Of a DNA stretch of 64,000 nucleotides, positions 7,817 through 15,919 are shown in pieces. Below the pieces are notes generated by a model. The model made no database searches, was not told where the DNA came from, and saw only the letters and a list, made by a program, of their open reading frames with translations. This DNA is from SKVR01 sp046291875 (GTDB taxonomy: Bacteria > Bacteroidota > Bacteroidia > Bacteroidales > UBA7960), in the NCBI GenBank assembly GCA_046291875.1, contig JBKBSF010000003.1:1-64000 (forward strand), read 5' to 3'. Both the position numbers and the translations under genes were made by a program. Within the stretch, counting starts at the first letter, position 1; each line of letters opens with the position of its first letter.

Positions 7817-10438
7817 ATGAAACAGATACTATTTTCCCTGTTAATTTTGGCGGGTTTTGCCCTGATGGCTAACCCTCATGCAAAACGCGAAGCCCAGGCA
7901 GAACCCCTGCAGGATACCGCGCCGGCAATTGATGGATTGCTTGATGAAGGCGTCTGGCAGGAGGCCCGGTGGTATTGCGACTTTGTTCAATACACCCCCG
8001 TTGAGGATGCTCAGCCATCGCAACACACTTGCTTTGCAATGTTTTTCGACGACAATTATCTTTACATTGCCATCAGGGCATACGATACATCTCCTGATAG
8101 CATTGTACGCCGACTTACACGCCGCGATCAGATTGATGGCGACTATGTGGGAGTGATGATCGACAGCTACCATGACCAGCGCACTGCTTTCACCTTCCTG
8201 GTGAGTGCAGCAGGGGTGAAATTCGATGCGATGATATCCGACGACGGATCGCGCAGAGATCTTAACTGGGATCCCATATGGCTGGTGAAAACCAACATTG
8301 ACCACCAGGGATGGACGGCAGAAATGCGCATACCTTTTGCACAGCTCAGATTCAATCCTTCCACCAATCACACCTGGGGTTTCCAGGTAGAACGACGTAT
8401 CTTTCGCAACGATGAAACGGTGTTCTGGCAGCCTTTGAGCCGAAGCGCCCCAGGATGGGTGCACCAGATGGGATTGTTGTCGGGGCTCGACCAGATCAGC
8501 CCCAGGAAAACTTTTGATATCACTCCCTATGTGGTGAGTTCGGCGGAGATCTATGAGGCCAGGCCCGGCAATCCCTATGCACCCGGCAGGGGATTCAGGT
8601 ACAATGGCGGACTGGATGGAAAAATAGGATTGACCAACTACCTTACCCTCGATTTTACCATCAACCCCGATTTCGGCCAGGTAGAAGCCGACCCCAGCGA
8701 AGTAAATCTAACTGCCTACGAGTCTTTCTTTTCGGAGCAAAGACTCTTTTTCGTGGAAGGCAGCGATCTGATGAGTTTCCAGCTAAGCTTTGGAGGTGGA
8801 AGCGGTGGGCTTGAGAATCTCTTTTACTCCCGGCGCATTGGAAGAAAGCCTCAATACCGCCCCCCTTCGGGCGAGGATACTTTTGTAAACCATGGAGATT
8901 TTACGCCCATACTGGGTGCCCTGAAAGTAACAGGCAGAACGCCTGGCGGGCTATCGGTCGGTTTGCTGCATTCTGTAACGTCAAGCCAGTATGCCCAGGT
9001 AACCACCCTTGGAGAGGAAAGCAGGATACTGGCCGAACCCTTTACCAGCTACCTGGCAGCCAGGGCCATGCAAGATCTCAACAACGGAAACACTCTTGTA
9101 GGTATTATGGGTACCGCGGTAAACCGCAACCTTTCGCAGAATCATCTTACCTTTCTGCACAAAGATGCTTTTTCGGGAGGGATCGACCTGACGCACTATT
9201 TCCACAACCGGACCTATATGCTGCGCTCTGCAGGGTATGTGAGTCATGTTCGCGGCAGCAAGGAAGCAATAGCCAGAACACAAAGATCGCCCGTACACTA
9301 TTTTCAGCGCCCCGATGCGCCTCATTTGCAGTTCGATCCAGACCTTACATCACTGACCGGTAGCGGAGGAAACATCCAGTTCTGGAAAATGAAGGGAAAC
9401 CTCCGCTTTGCTGCAGCACTGCTTGCCAAAAGCCCGGGCCTCGAGATCAACGACATTGGCTACCTGAGGTTTACCGACCAGATTTTCCAGGTAACCTATG
9501 TTGGGTATAGCTTTACGGAGCCCTTCTGGATCATCCGTTCTGCAGGCATCAATCTCAACCAGATGACCAACTGGGATTTCAATCTTGAAAACGTTGGAAA
9601 CGGTGGAGATATTAACTTCAATGTGCGGTTCGTAAATAACTGGTATTTCAGCAGCGGTGCTGGGTATCATACTTCATCCCTTTCTACCTCCATGCTGCGG
9701 GGTGGCCCGGCATTTCTGCTGCCACCCACAACCAATGGCACATTGATAGTCCGAACCAACAATCGCAAAAGGCTAAGCTTCAGTAGCCAATTCTTTGCCT
9801 CAGAAGGTGCACATAACAGCCAGAAAAGGTACAACATCAATCTCGGGATGGCTTACCGCCCTTCAAATACCCTTATGCTGGAATTGATGCCCGCTTATGG
9901 AAAAAACATGAACAATACGCAGTATATCCGTTCCCTGTCCACCTCTGGCCAGGAAACCCGCTACCTGATGGCACAACTTCAACAGCAAACGGTGGCTCTT
10001 TCCCTGAGAGTCAATTATACCATCACACCTGAGCTTTCCCTTCAATTCTGGGGGCAACCCTTCTTTGCATCCGGCAGCTTTGACCAGTTCAAAAAACTAA
10101 CAGAGGCCAGGGCAACAGAATATCAGCAACGATTTGCCATCTTCACCCGCGATCAGATCGCTTTCGATCCCATGGATAATATGTACCATGTAAATGAAAG
10201 CGAAGATCATCAATACAGTTTCCGCAACCCGGACTTCAGCCTGCTGGAATTCCTTGGCAATATGGTGGTTCGATGGGAATATATGCCGGGGTCAACGCTA
10301 TTCTTTGTCTGGTCGCAAACCCGCGATCATTTCCACCACGATGGTGTTCCCGATGTTTTCAGCGATGCCGGGCAGTTGTTCTCCCAAAAGGCACACAATG
10401 TTTTTATGGTGAAATTCACTTACCGGTTTGGGGCGTGA
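7817..10438 (+). CDS. DUF5916 outer-membrane protein with CBM9-like N-terminal domain
   Basis: An 873-residue exported protein with a signal peptide at residues 1-18. Residues about 30-215 match the carbohydrate-binding family 9-like fold (PAIDGLLDEGVWQEA near the start, FDDNYLYIAIRAYD, then the D-R-T-A-F-F region). The remainder (about 220-873) is the DUF5916 domain, a strand-rich region with alternating hydrophobic and aromatic residues ending in KFTYRFGA, typical of an outer-membrane beta-barrel. The segment LDFTINPDFGQVEADPSEVN (about 275-294) is a family hallmark. Members are common in Bacteroidota next to peptidases; the function is not proven. It forms a likely two-gene unit with the preceding metallopeptidase. 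Confidence 0.8.
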   Translation: MKQILFSLLILAGFALMANPHAKREAQAEPLQDTAPAIDGLLDEGVWQEARWYCDFVQYTPVEDAQPSQHTCFAMFFDDNYLYIAIRAYDTSPDSIVRRLTRRDQIDGDYVGVMIDSYHDQRTAFTFLVSAAGVKFDAMISDDGSRRDLNWDPIWLVKTNIDHQGWTAEMRIPFAQLRFNPSTNHTWGFQVERRIFRNDETVFWQPLSRSAPGWVHQMGLLSGLDQISPRKTFDITPYVVSSAEIYEARPGNPYAPGRGFRYNGGLDGKIGLTNYLTLDFTINPDFGQVEADPSEVNLTAYESFFSEQRLFFVEGSDLMSFQLSFGGGSGGLENLFYSRRIGRKPQYRPPSGEDTFVNHGDFTPILGALKVTGRTPGGLSVGLLHSVTSSQYAQVTTLGEESRILAEPFTSYLAARAMQDLNNGNTLVGIMGTAVNRNLSQNHLTFLHKDAFSGGIDLTHYFHNRTYMLRSAGYVSHVRGSKEAIARTQRSPVHYFQRPDAPHLQFDPDLTSLTGSGGNIQFWKMKGNLRFAAALLAKSPGLEINDIGYLRFTDQIFQVTYVGYSFTEPFWIIRSAGINLNQMTNWDFNLENVGNGGDINFNVRFVNNWYFSSGAGYHTSSLSTSMLRGGPAFLLPPTTNGTLIVRTNNRKRLSFSSQFFASEGAHNSQKRYNINLGMAYRPSNTLMLELMPAYGKNMNNTQYIRSLSTSGQETRYLMAQLQQQTVALSLRVNYTITPELSLQFWGQPFFASGSFDQFKKLTEARATEYQQRFAIFTRDQIAFDPMDNMYHVNESEDHQYSFRNPDFSLLEFLGNMVVRWEYMPGSTLFFVWSQTRDHFHHDGVPDVFSDAGQLFSQKAHNVFMVKFTYRFGA

Positions 10439-10532
10439 AAACTATCTTACAGGGACAGAGCAGGCAAATCGTTGCCGGCAATAAATGAATGTTCTGTAAG
10501 CCTTAACCGGGAAAAGGTTCTTATTTTTGATT

Positions 10533-11090
10533 ATGGATAAAAACAGCGAAATCATATGGCGACAGTTCAGCAGAGATCTGGACAGATTTATCCGCAGCCG
10601 GGTAAACGATCCTGATATTGCCGGTGATCTGTTGCAGGAAACCTTTTTACGCATTCACAATCACATCGGAAGTCTGAAAGACGAAACCCGACTGCAGGCA
10701 TGGATTTTTCAAATCACCCGCAATGTCATTGCTGACCATTTTCGCCGGCAGGAAAAAGAAAACCGCAAATATCAAAACCTGAACGAAGAATCCGGAGAGC
10801 CGGTGAATGAAGCCATGACAGAGGCCGTGCATGATATGATAAAAATGATGGATAGTCTTCCTCCTGAATATTGCCAGGCCCTCTGTCTTACTGAATTGGA
10901 AGGGCTGAGTCAGAAGGAATATGCCGAAAAACTGGGCATATCCTATTCGGGTGCTAAATCGCGTGTACAGCGCGCCCGGAAAATGCTGCGCGATATGCTG
11001 ATGCAGTGTTGTCATTACCAGTTCGACAGATACGGAACGGTGATTGACATTTTTCCTGCAGGATGTTGTTGCTGTGAGGATCAGATCTAA
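10533..11090 (+). CDS. sigZ: RNA polymerase sigma factor, SigZ type
   Basis: A 185-residue ECF-type sigma factor. Region 2 covers about residues 8-75 (RDLDRFIRSRV, DIAGDLLQETFLRI, LQAWIFQITRNVIADHFRR) and region 4 about 110-160 (LPPEYCQALCLTELEGLSQKEYAEKLGIS..SRVQRARK). The C-terminal tail is unusual: CC near 164, then CCCC within the last eight residues, suggesting metal or redox sensing. The start is ATG 10533; an upstream TTG is not needed. It is followed by a terminator and then a Cu/Zn-type permease with cysteine pairs, a pairing I associate with SigZ in Bacteroidota. No separate anti-sigma gene is adjacent, so direct sensing through the tail is a possible inference. Confidence 0.8.
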   Translation: MDKNSEIIWRQFSRDLDRFIRSRVNDPDIAGDLLQETFLRIHNHIGSLKDETRLQAWIFQITRNVIADHFRRQEKENRKYQNLNEESGEPVNEAMTEAVHDMIKMMDSLPPEYCQALCLTELEGLSQKEYAEKLGISYSGAKSRVQRARKMLRDMLMQCCHYQFDRYGTVIDIFPAGCCCCEDQI

Positions 11091-11091
11091 A

Positions 11092-11130
11092 AATGAAAAA
11101 AAGACGCTTAGATTTTGCGTCTTTTTTTGC
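11092..11130 (+). terminator. Intrinsic terminator between sigZ and the permease
   Basis: An AAAAAAGACGC stem pairs with GCGTCTTTTTT across a nine-base loop, ending in a T run. The A-rich 5' arm makes it work in either direction. It means that the permease is probably read mostly from its own promoter or by read-through. Confidence 0.8.
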
Positions 11131-11180
11131 ATCCATGCGTCTATAGGGCAAAAACGTTTAACGATAAGCCTTATTTACCT

Positions 11181-12287
11181 ATGGAACAGATTACACTCAT
11201 CATTCAATCGGTATTACATTCTTTTGCCTCCATCTGGCCGTACCTTCTTATCACCATTCCTCTGGCTGTTGCCATGCAGGTATCTGGTTTCTCAAAGCAT
11301 ATTCGCAATGCCTTCAGCAGGCAGCCGCTGCTTTCGATATTGCTTGCCACCCTGGTAGGTGCCTTCAGTCCGTTTTGCTCCTGTGGTGTGGTGCCCCTGA
11401 TAGCTTCACTGTTAATTGGGGGTGTTCCACTGGCACCTGTAATGTCTTTCTGGCTCGCTTCACCCTCCACGGATCCCGAACTGATACCTCTTAGTATTGC
11501 CACCATAGGCTGGAATTTGTCATTGTGGCGGTTAGGGGCATCGCTTTGCAACAGTCTGCTGGCAGGTATTGTAACCCACTTTGCCGTTCAGTGGGGTTTT
11601 CTCGGAGAAAATCTGCTGCGCAATAACAGTCATTATTTAAAACGTCAGAAACACCTTGCGGTGTCAGACAGTACTTTTGGAAATAAAATTCCGGATAATG
11701 CCCTAATTCCTCATCACCAACCGGTACCCCTGCAGCTTTCTATGTTGGCAGAAAATACAGGTGGTAGCACAGTAAGTTGCTGTATCCCTGTAAACAGCCT
11801 CCCCATTACAACTGACACACAGGGGGAAATCTCCGGAGAAGACGGTAAAGCATGTTGCACCGCAGTAAATAAGAACGATTCTTTCTTCAGGCGCATTGCA
11901 GTTGAAACCCGGAATGCGACATGGCTTCTTCTCAAATTCATGGGGTTGGCTTTTCTGGTCACTGCTCTTATCAAACACTATGTTCCCCAGGATTTATTGC
12001 ATGGTTTCCTCCACCTGGAGGGTTCCATGGCTGTATTTATGGCTACTTTGGTAGGCATCCCAACCTATACAAGTAATATGCTTGCATTGCCACTGATAGG
12101 TCATTTTCTTGAGATAGGCATGAATCCCGGTGCGGCACTTGCATTTCTGATGGCCGGGCCCGTAACCACTCTGCCTGCCATCATTGCTGTATGGGGGATA
12201 GCAGGGCGACGGGTGTTTCTGCTTTACCTGGGTTTTTCGGTCTTCGGAGCAGTGGTTGCTGGCCTGCTGATGAACCTGGTGAGTTGA
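11181..12287 (+). CDS. SO_0444-type Cu/Zn efflux permease (ArsP_1/PF03773 family)
   Basis: A 368-residue inner-membrane permease, with about eight hydrophobic segments in two groups (residues about 5-175 and 245-368). The first group contains the family motif FSPFCSCGVVPL followed by a GGVPLAP and SPSTDPE stretch; the second group has GIPTYTSNMLALPLIG and MAGPVTTLPA. The central cytoplasmic loop (about 150-240) has two CC pairs and lone cysteines/histidines, a likely metal site. Such permeases of the DUF318/ArsP_1 family are annotated as Cu/Zn efflux transporters. It sits 90 bases after sigZ, which has a cysteine-rich tail, so metal-responsive control is plausible. I chose ATG 11181 because the upstream in-frame region overlaps the terminator. 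Confidence 0.75.
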   Translation: MEQITLIIQSVLHSFASIWPYLLITIPLAVAMQVSGFSKHIRNAFSRQPLLSILLATLVGAFSPFCSCGVVPLIASLLIGGVPLAPVMSFWLASPSTDPELIPLSIATIGWNLSLWRLGASLCNSLLAGIVTHFAVQWGFLGENLLRNNSHYLKRQKHLAVSDSTFGNKIPDNALIPHHQPVPLQLSMLAENTGGSTVSCCIPVNSLPITTDTQGEISGEDGKACCTAVNKNDSFFRRIAVETRNATWLLLKFMGLAFLVTALIKHYVPQDLLHGFLHLEGSMAVFMATLVGIPTYTSNMLALPLIGHFLEIGMNPGAALAFLMAGPVTTLPAIIAVWGIAGRRVFLLYLGFSVFGAVVAGLLMNLVS

Positions 12288-12338
12288 ATTTTTATTTGCA
12301 GATAGGGTTGTCTGCAAGTGGGTTGTATTGCCAATGAT

Positions 12339-12346
12339 TATCTTTG
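12339..12346 (+). promoter_or_regulatory. TAnnTTTG-type -7 box before lipA
   Basis: TATCTTTG fits the Bacteroidota -7 consensus, 21 bases before the lipA start. No TTTG/TTG element was found at the usual distance upstream, so support is partial. Confidence 0.35.
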
Positions 12347-12366
12347 CAGCACAATTGAATTGAAAC

Positions 12367-13224
12367 ATGCAAAACACCACACACCCTGCGGGCCGCAAGC
12401 CTGCATGGCTCAAAATAAAACGAAGCGGAGGGGAAACCTACAGCGAAGTAAAGAAAATCGTAACCGATCATCAGCTGCATACCATCTGCCAGAGCGGCAA
12501 CTGCCCCAATATGGGTGAATGCTGGAATGCCGGTACGGCAACCTTCATGATCCTGGGAGAGATATGCACGCGCAGCTGTAAATTCTGCGCTACACTCACA
12601 GGCAGGCCCCTGCCCCCCGATCCGGCCGAGATCATCAAAGTGGCACGGGCCATCAGACTGATGAAGCTGAAGCATTGCGTGATCACATCTGTAGACCGCG
12701 ACGATCTGCCCGATGGGGGTGCACAATTCTGGGCCGATACCATTGTGGAGGTGCGAAAACACAACCCCAATACTACCATCGAAGTGCTGCTGCCTGATTT
12801 CCAGGGCAGAAGTGATGACCTGGAAAAAGTACTGCAAACCCACCCCGATATTGCCGCCCACAACCTGGAAACGGTGCGCCGTCTCACCCCTGTGGTGCGC
12901 AGCGCAGCCCGCTATGATCGAAGCCTCGAGATGATCAGGCTCATTGGCAGGGCAGGATTGCGCTCCAAGTCGGGTATCATGGTGGGACTGGGTGAAACCG
13001 AAGATGAGGTGCTGCAAACCATGGATGACCTGCGTAGTGTAGATTGCCAGGTGCTCACCATTGGGCAGTACCTGCAACCCACCAAAACACACCTGCCGGT
13101 GGAGCAATATGTCCACCCCGATGTTTTTGCCCGTTACCGGGAAGAGGGCCTCTCAAGAGGGTTTCTTGTGGTGGAAAGCAATCCGCTGGTACGATCATCT
13201 TATCATGCCGAAAATCAAATCTGA
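12367..13224 (+). CDS. lipA: Lipoyl synthase (radical SAM)
   Basis: A 285-residue lipoyl synthase, which inserts two sulphur atoms into protein-bound octanoyl groups to form the lipoyl cofactor in the cytoplasm. Both Fe-S clusters are visible: the auxiliary cluster ligands Cys41, Cys46 and Cys52 (CQSGNCPNMGEC) and the radical SAM CxxxCxxC at Cys67, Cys71 and Cys74. The SAM-binding and substrate regions follow (VITSVDRDDLPDGG, HNLETV, KSGIMVGLGE, LTIGQYLQPT, VESNPLVRSSYHA), ending at family-typical length. It lies three bases before the damaged lipB, forming the usual lipA-lipB operon. A substrate protein, GcvH, is encoded about 10 kb further on. Confidence 0.95.
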   Translation: MQNTTHPAGRKPAWLKIKRSGGETYSEVKKIVTDHQLHTICQSGNCPNMGECWNAGTATFMILGEICTRSCKFCATLTGRPLPPDPAEIIKVARAIRLMKLKHCVITSVDRDDLPDGGAQFWADTIVEVRKHNPNTTIEVLLPDFQGRSDDLEKVLQTHPDIAAHNLETVRRLTPVVRSAARYDRSLEMIRLIGRAGLRSKSGIMVGLGETEDEVLQTMDDLRSVDCQVLTIGQYLQPTKTHLPVEQYVHPDVFARYREEGLSRGFLVVESNPLVRSSYHAENQI

Positions 13225-13227
13225 CAG

Positions 13228-13941
13228 ATGACTACAAAAAATATCAACCGCCGGGTTCACTTCCGTGACCTGGGCCGTATAGCCTATAAGGAAGCCTGGG
13301 AAACCCAGGAAAAACTGTTCAACGAAATCTCAACCCACAAGAGGGAGATCAGCGACGGGAAAAGTGACGTGACGGTAACACCCAACTACCTTTTGTTTTG
13401 CGAACATCCCCATGTGTACACCCTTGGAAAGAGCGGTTCTGCCGAAAACCTGCTCATCAACCATATCCAGCTGCAGGCCCAGGAAGCCGAATTTTTCCAT
13501 ATCGATCGCGGAGGCGATATCACTTACCACGGCCCCCGGCAGATTGTGGATTATCCCATTCTCCACCTGGAGTATTTTGTAACCGGGGTGCGCGACTATA
13601 CTTTCAAGCTGGAGGAGTCGGTCATACACCTGCTCCATGACTATAACCTGGAAGCCTAATGCCTTGATAGTGCTACGGGCGTGTGGTTTGATAACGGCAC
13701 CAGCCGCGCACGTAAGATCTGTGCCATAGGAGTTCGCACCAGCCGCTGGGTGAGCATGCACGGCTTTGCCTTCAATGTAAATACCGATCTTAAATACTTC
13801 GGCCATATCAACCCCTGCGGATTTGCCGACAAAGCCGTAACATCCATCATAAAAGAACTGGGAGCACCACAGGATATGGAAACCGTAAAAAAGCAACTGC
13901 GGGAGAAAATTGGGGAGGTGTTTGGGATGGAGGTGGAGTGA
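13228..13941 (+). pseudogene. lipB: Octanoyltransferase interrupted by an in-frame TAA
   Basis: This is a complete-length lipB (octanoyl-ACP:protein N-octanoyltransferase) reading frame of about 237 codons, broken by TAA at codon 144 (13657-13659). The first part (residues 1-143) carries the DRGGDITYHGP motif near 93-103. The same frame continues without any shift after the stop for 93 residues, with KICAIG (Lys163) and HINPCGFADK (Cys197), matching the catalytic lysine and cysteine of the family. Both catalytic residues are therefore beyond the stop. Relatives usually have a residue such as Tyr here, so one base change (TAT/TAC to TAA) would explain it. It could be a true nonsense mutation or a base-calling error. 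No good restart lies just after the stop. Confidence 0.85.
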
Positions 13942-14314
13942 AGGTGATGAGTTTACTTTCCTCTCAACTATGTATAGATTTTCCGAAAAACTATACATAT
14001 GCCGTCAGTAATGTTTATAAAATTCGTTTTTCTATGCACACAGGAGGGATGACTTAATACGCCTATGATTCATTATAAAACCCTCCGGATTATTGCAATG
14101 AATCCTATGGTTTAGAGTGGAATTAATAAATACACTTAGACGGAAATTGTATTTTCGCTTTTCGATATTGGCGACTTTCAAAAGCGACGGGGCCACTTCC
14201 GGTGATCCCGCCGCTTTGGTTAACGTGGTCTGACGACTTTCAGTTTGTCTGAACACAAATTTTATATCATGGGACAGTGTGGCTCAAAATTCCAGCAAAG
14301 TATTCCATTTTGTT
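13942..14314. other. Gene-free stretch with one long dyad
   Basis: No coding region is supported here. It contains the 31-base hairpin described separately and otherwise AT-leaning sequence without clear signals. Confidence 0.5.
13969..13999. repeat. Long inverted repeat after lipB
   Basis: TATGTATAG pairs perfectly with CTATACATA; between them TTTT-CCG-AAAA can extend the stem past an A:A mismatch. There is no T run after it, so it is not a clear terminator; it may be a transcript-end structure or an operator. Confidence 0.5.
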
Positions 14315-14758
14315 TCACTTCACCCTCTCCATCCGTCCCACAAGTATCTTCAGCAATACCTGGTAAACCACAGAAGCCATGAGCAACCCGGTGAGGACAC
14401 CTCCGGCAAGCATGGATAAGAACACATCTGAACCTGCTTTGAAGATAATGGAGACAAACTGAAAATCAATTTTATCGCCTACGGAAAAAGCGGGGTTAAC
14501 TCCAAGCAATTTTTTTCCCAGCCAGTAATTGAAGGAGAAAACGAAAGCACCTGTTGCCAGGTTGGTGTTGAAAACAGCAATGCATGCAGCTTTCTTGTTG
14601 AGTTTAAACAGGCTGGCAATTCCCAGCGACACCATCATCTGAAACCCCGGGATGGGCATCATTCCAATGAATGAACCCAGGGCGAACCCTTTGGCAATGG
14701 CTCTGGGGTCATCTTCCAGGGTGAAAAGATTTTTAAGGGCTTTGAACGGATTTTTCAT
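14315..14758 (-). CDS. DUF2062 membrane protein
   Basis: A 147-residue inner-membrane protein of the DUF2062 family. Residues about 17-40 (DPRAIAKGFALGSFIGMMPIPGFQ in two pieces) match the conserved motif; N-TNLATGAF around 65-72 and two further hydrophobic stretches (about 60-85 and 110-138) complete the family layout. The function of DUF2062 proteins is unknown; some are fused to glycosyltransferases. It is a single gene divergent from the UbiA prenyltransferase at 14895, with 136 bases between them that probably hold both promoters. Confidence 0.8.
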   Translation of the reverse strand: MKNPFKALKNLFTLEDDPRAIAKGFALGSFIGMMPIPGFQMMVSLGIASLFKLNKKAACIAVFNTNLATGAFVFSFNYWLGKKLLGVNPAFSVGDKIDFQFVSIIFKAGSDVFLSMLAGGVLTGLLMASVVYQVLLKILVGRMERVK

Positions 14759-14894
14759 TTTGTTGGATATCTCAACTTAAGGATTGACAAGTCACTGGTA
14801 AGCGTTACCGGACAATAGGCCACATACCCTCAGGTGTAAACAAAACCCTTCTTTAATCTGTTTGAGAGGATATTAACACACAACGCCGACAGCT

Positions 14895-15821
14895 ATGAAA
14901 AAACCCAGCATCGCCAAAATGGTCAGGGCACAGTTTCTGACTTCCATCATAGCCCCCTTGCTGGTGGGCACCCTGCTGAGCATTTACATCAATGGACAGC
15001 TTGAAGTATTAAACTTTTTACTGGTACTGATCATTGGGATTGGGCTGCATGTGGCCACCAATGTGTACAACGATATTTACGACACCATCCAGGGAACCGA
15101 TAAGGTAAATGTACACCGCAACGAGGCCAGCGGGGGCTCGGGGGTACTGCTCGACCACCCTGAGTTGTTTGGCAAAATGTACTTCCTGGCCCGCGCCGGA
15201 CTGGTTATGGCACTGGCGGGCACTGTTGCGCTGAGTTTCCTGATCGAACCTCATCTTCTGATCCATTTATGGGTGCTGTACTTGCTTTCCGCATTTTTCA
15301 GCAAATATTATACGGCGCCTCCATTCAAACTCGCCTATCGTGGATGGGGAGAATTCTCTGTATGGCTGGCTTTTGGACCTATGGCAATACTGATTGCCGT
15401 GGTGGGCCAAAACCTTGGCTTTCACCCTATGGTACTGATCCTGATGCCTGTTACCGGATTGAGCACCTCCTCCATTCTGCTGGCCGGGCAGATGATCGAT
15501 CTGGAGGCCGATCGCAAAGGCGGCAAACACGGAGTGGCATCGCGCATGGGCACCCGCTTTACCGCATGGTTTTATTTATTGGTGCAGCTGGCAATTGTGG
15601 CAAATATTCTGTTCATTTTTGTCAGCTACCCGGGTTCAACCTGGCCGTTTCTGCTCACTTTGATCCCATATGTTTTGATTTTCCCAAAGGCAGCTGGCAT
15701 CATGCTCAAACACCACGCTGACCCGGATATGGTAAAACAAGGAGCCCGTTTTACAGTGCTAATTCATGTGGCATTCTCGGTACTATTTATAGCAGCATGG
15801 ATTGTTTATATCGCGTTTTGA
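14895..15821 (+). CDS. UbiA-family prenyltransferase, MenA-like
   Basis: A 308-residue integral membrane prenyltransferase that would attach a polyprenyl chain to an aromatic acceptor. Both Asp-rich motifs that bind Mg-diphosphate are present: NDIYDTIQGTD (Asn59, Asp60, Asp63, Asp69) and DLEAD (Asp202, Asp206) followed by RKGGKHGVASRMG. Eight or nine membrane segments fit the family. The most likely acceptor in Bacteroidota is 1,4-dihydroxy-2-naphthoate for menaquinone, but the motifs do not exclude another UbiA role. It converges with the DUF92 prenol-kinase fusion 98 bases downstream, which could supply prenyl diphosphates. Confidence 0.75.
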   Translation: MKKPSIAKMVRAQFLTSIIAPLLVGTLLSIYINGQLEVLNFLLVLIIGIGLHVATNVYNDIYDTIQGTDKVNVHRNEASGGSGVLLDHPELFGKMYFLARAGLVMALAGTVALSFLIEPHLLIHLWVLYLLSAFFSKYYTAPPFKLAYRGWGEFSVWLAFGPMAILIAVVGQNLGFHPMVLILMPVTGLSTSSILLAGQMIDLEADRKGGKHGVASRMGTRFTAWFYLLVQLAIVANILFIFVSYPGSTWPFLLTLIPYVLIFPKAAGIMLKHHADPDMVKQGARFTVLIHVAFSVLFIAAWIVYIAF

Positions 15822-15919
15822 AATAACCCTAACCCGCTAAATATGCAAGAGTTAACTCAAAGCCGCATTCCTCCTTTATACAGAAAAAGGACTGCACATC
15901 AGGATCTGGCATTGAACTG

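Noticed and set aside
13681..13941. GTG-started second half of lipB as a separate functional gene
   Set aside because: No ribosome site precedes it and it would lack the conserved N-terminal substrate loop; a single broken gene or base error is simpler.
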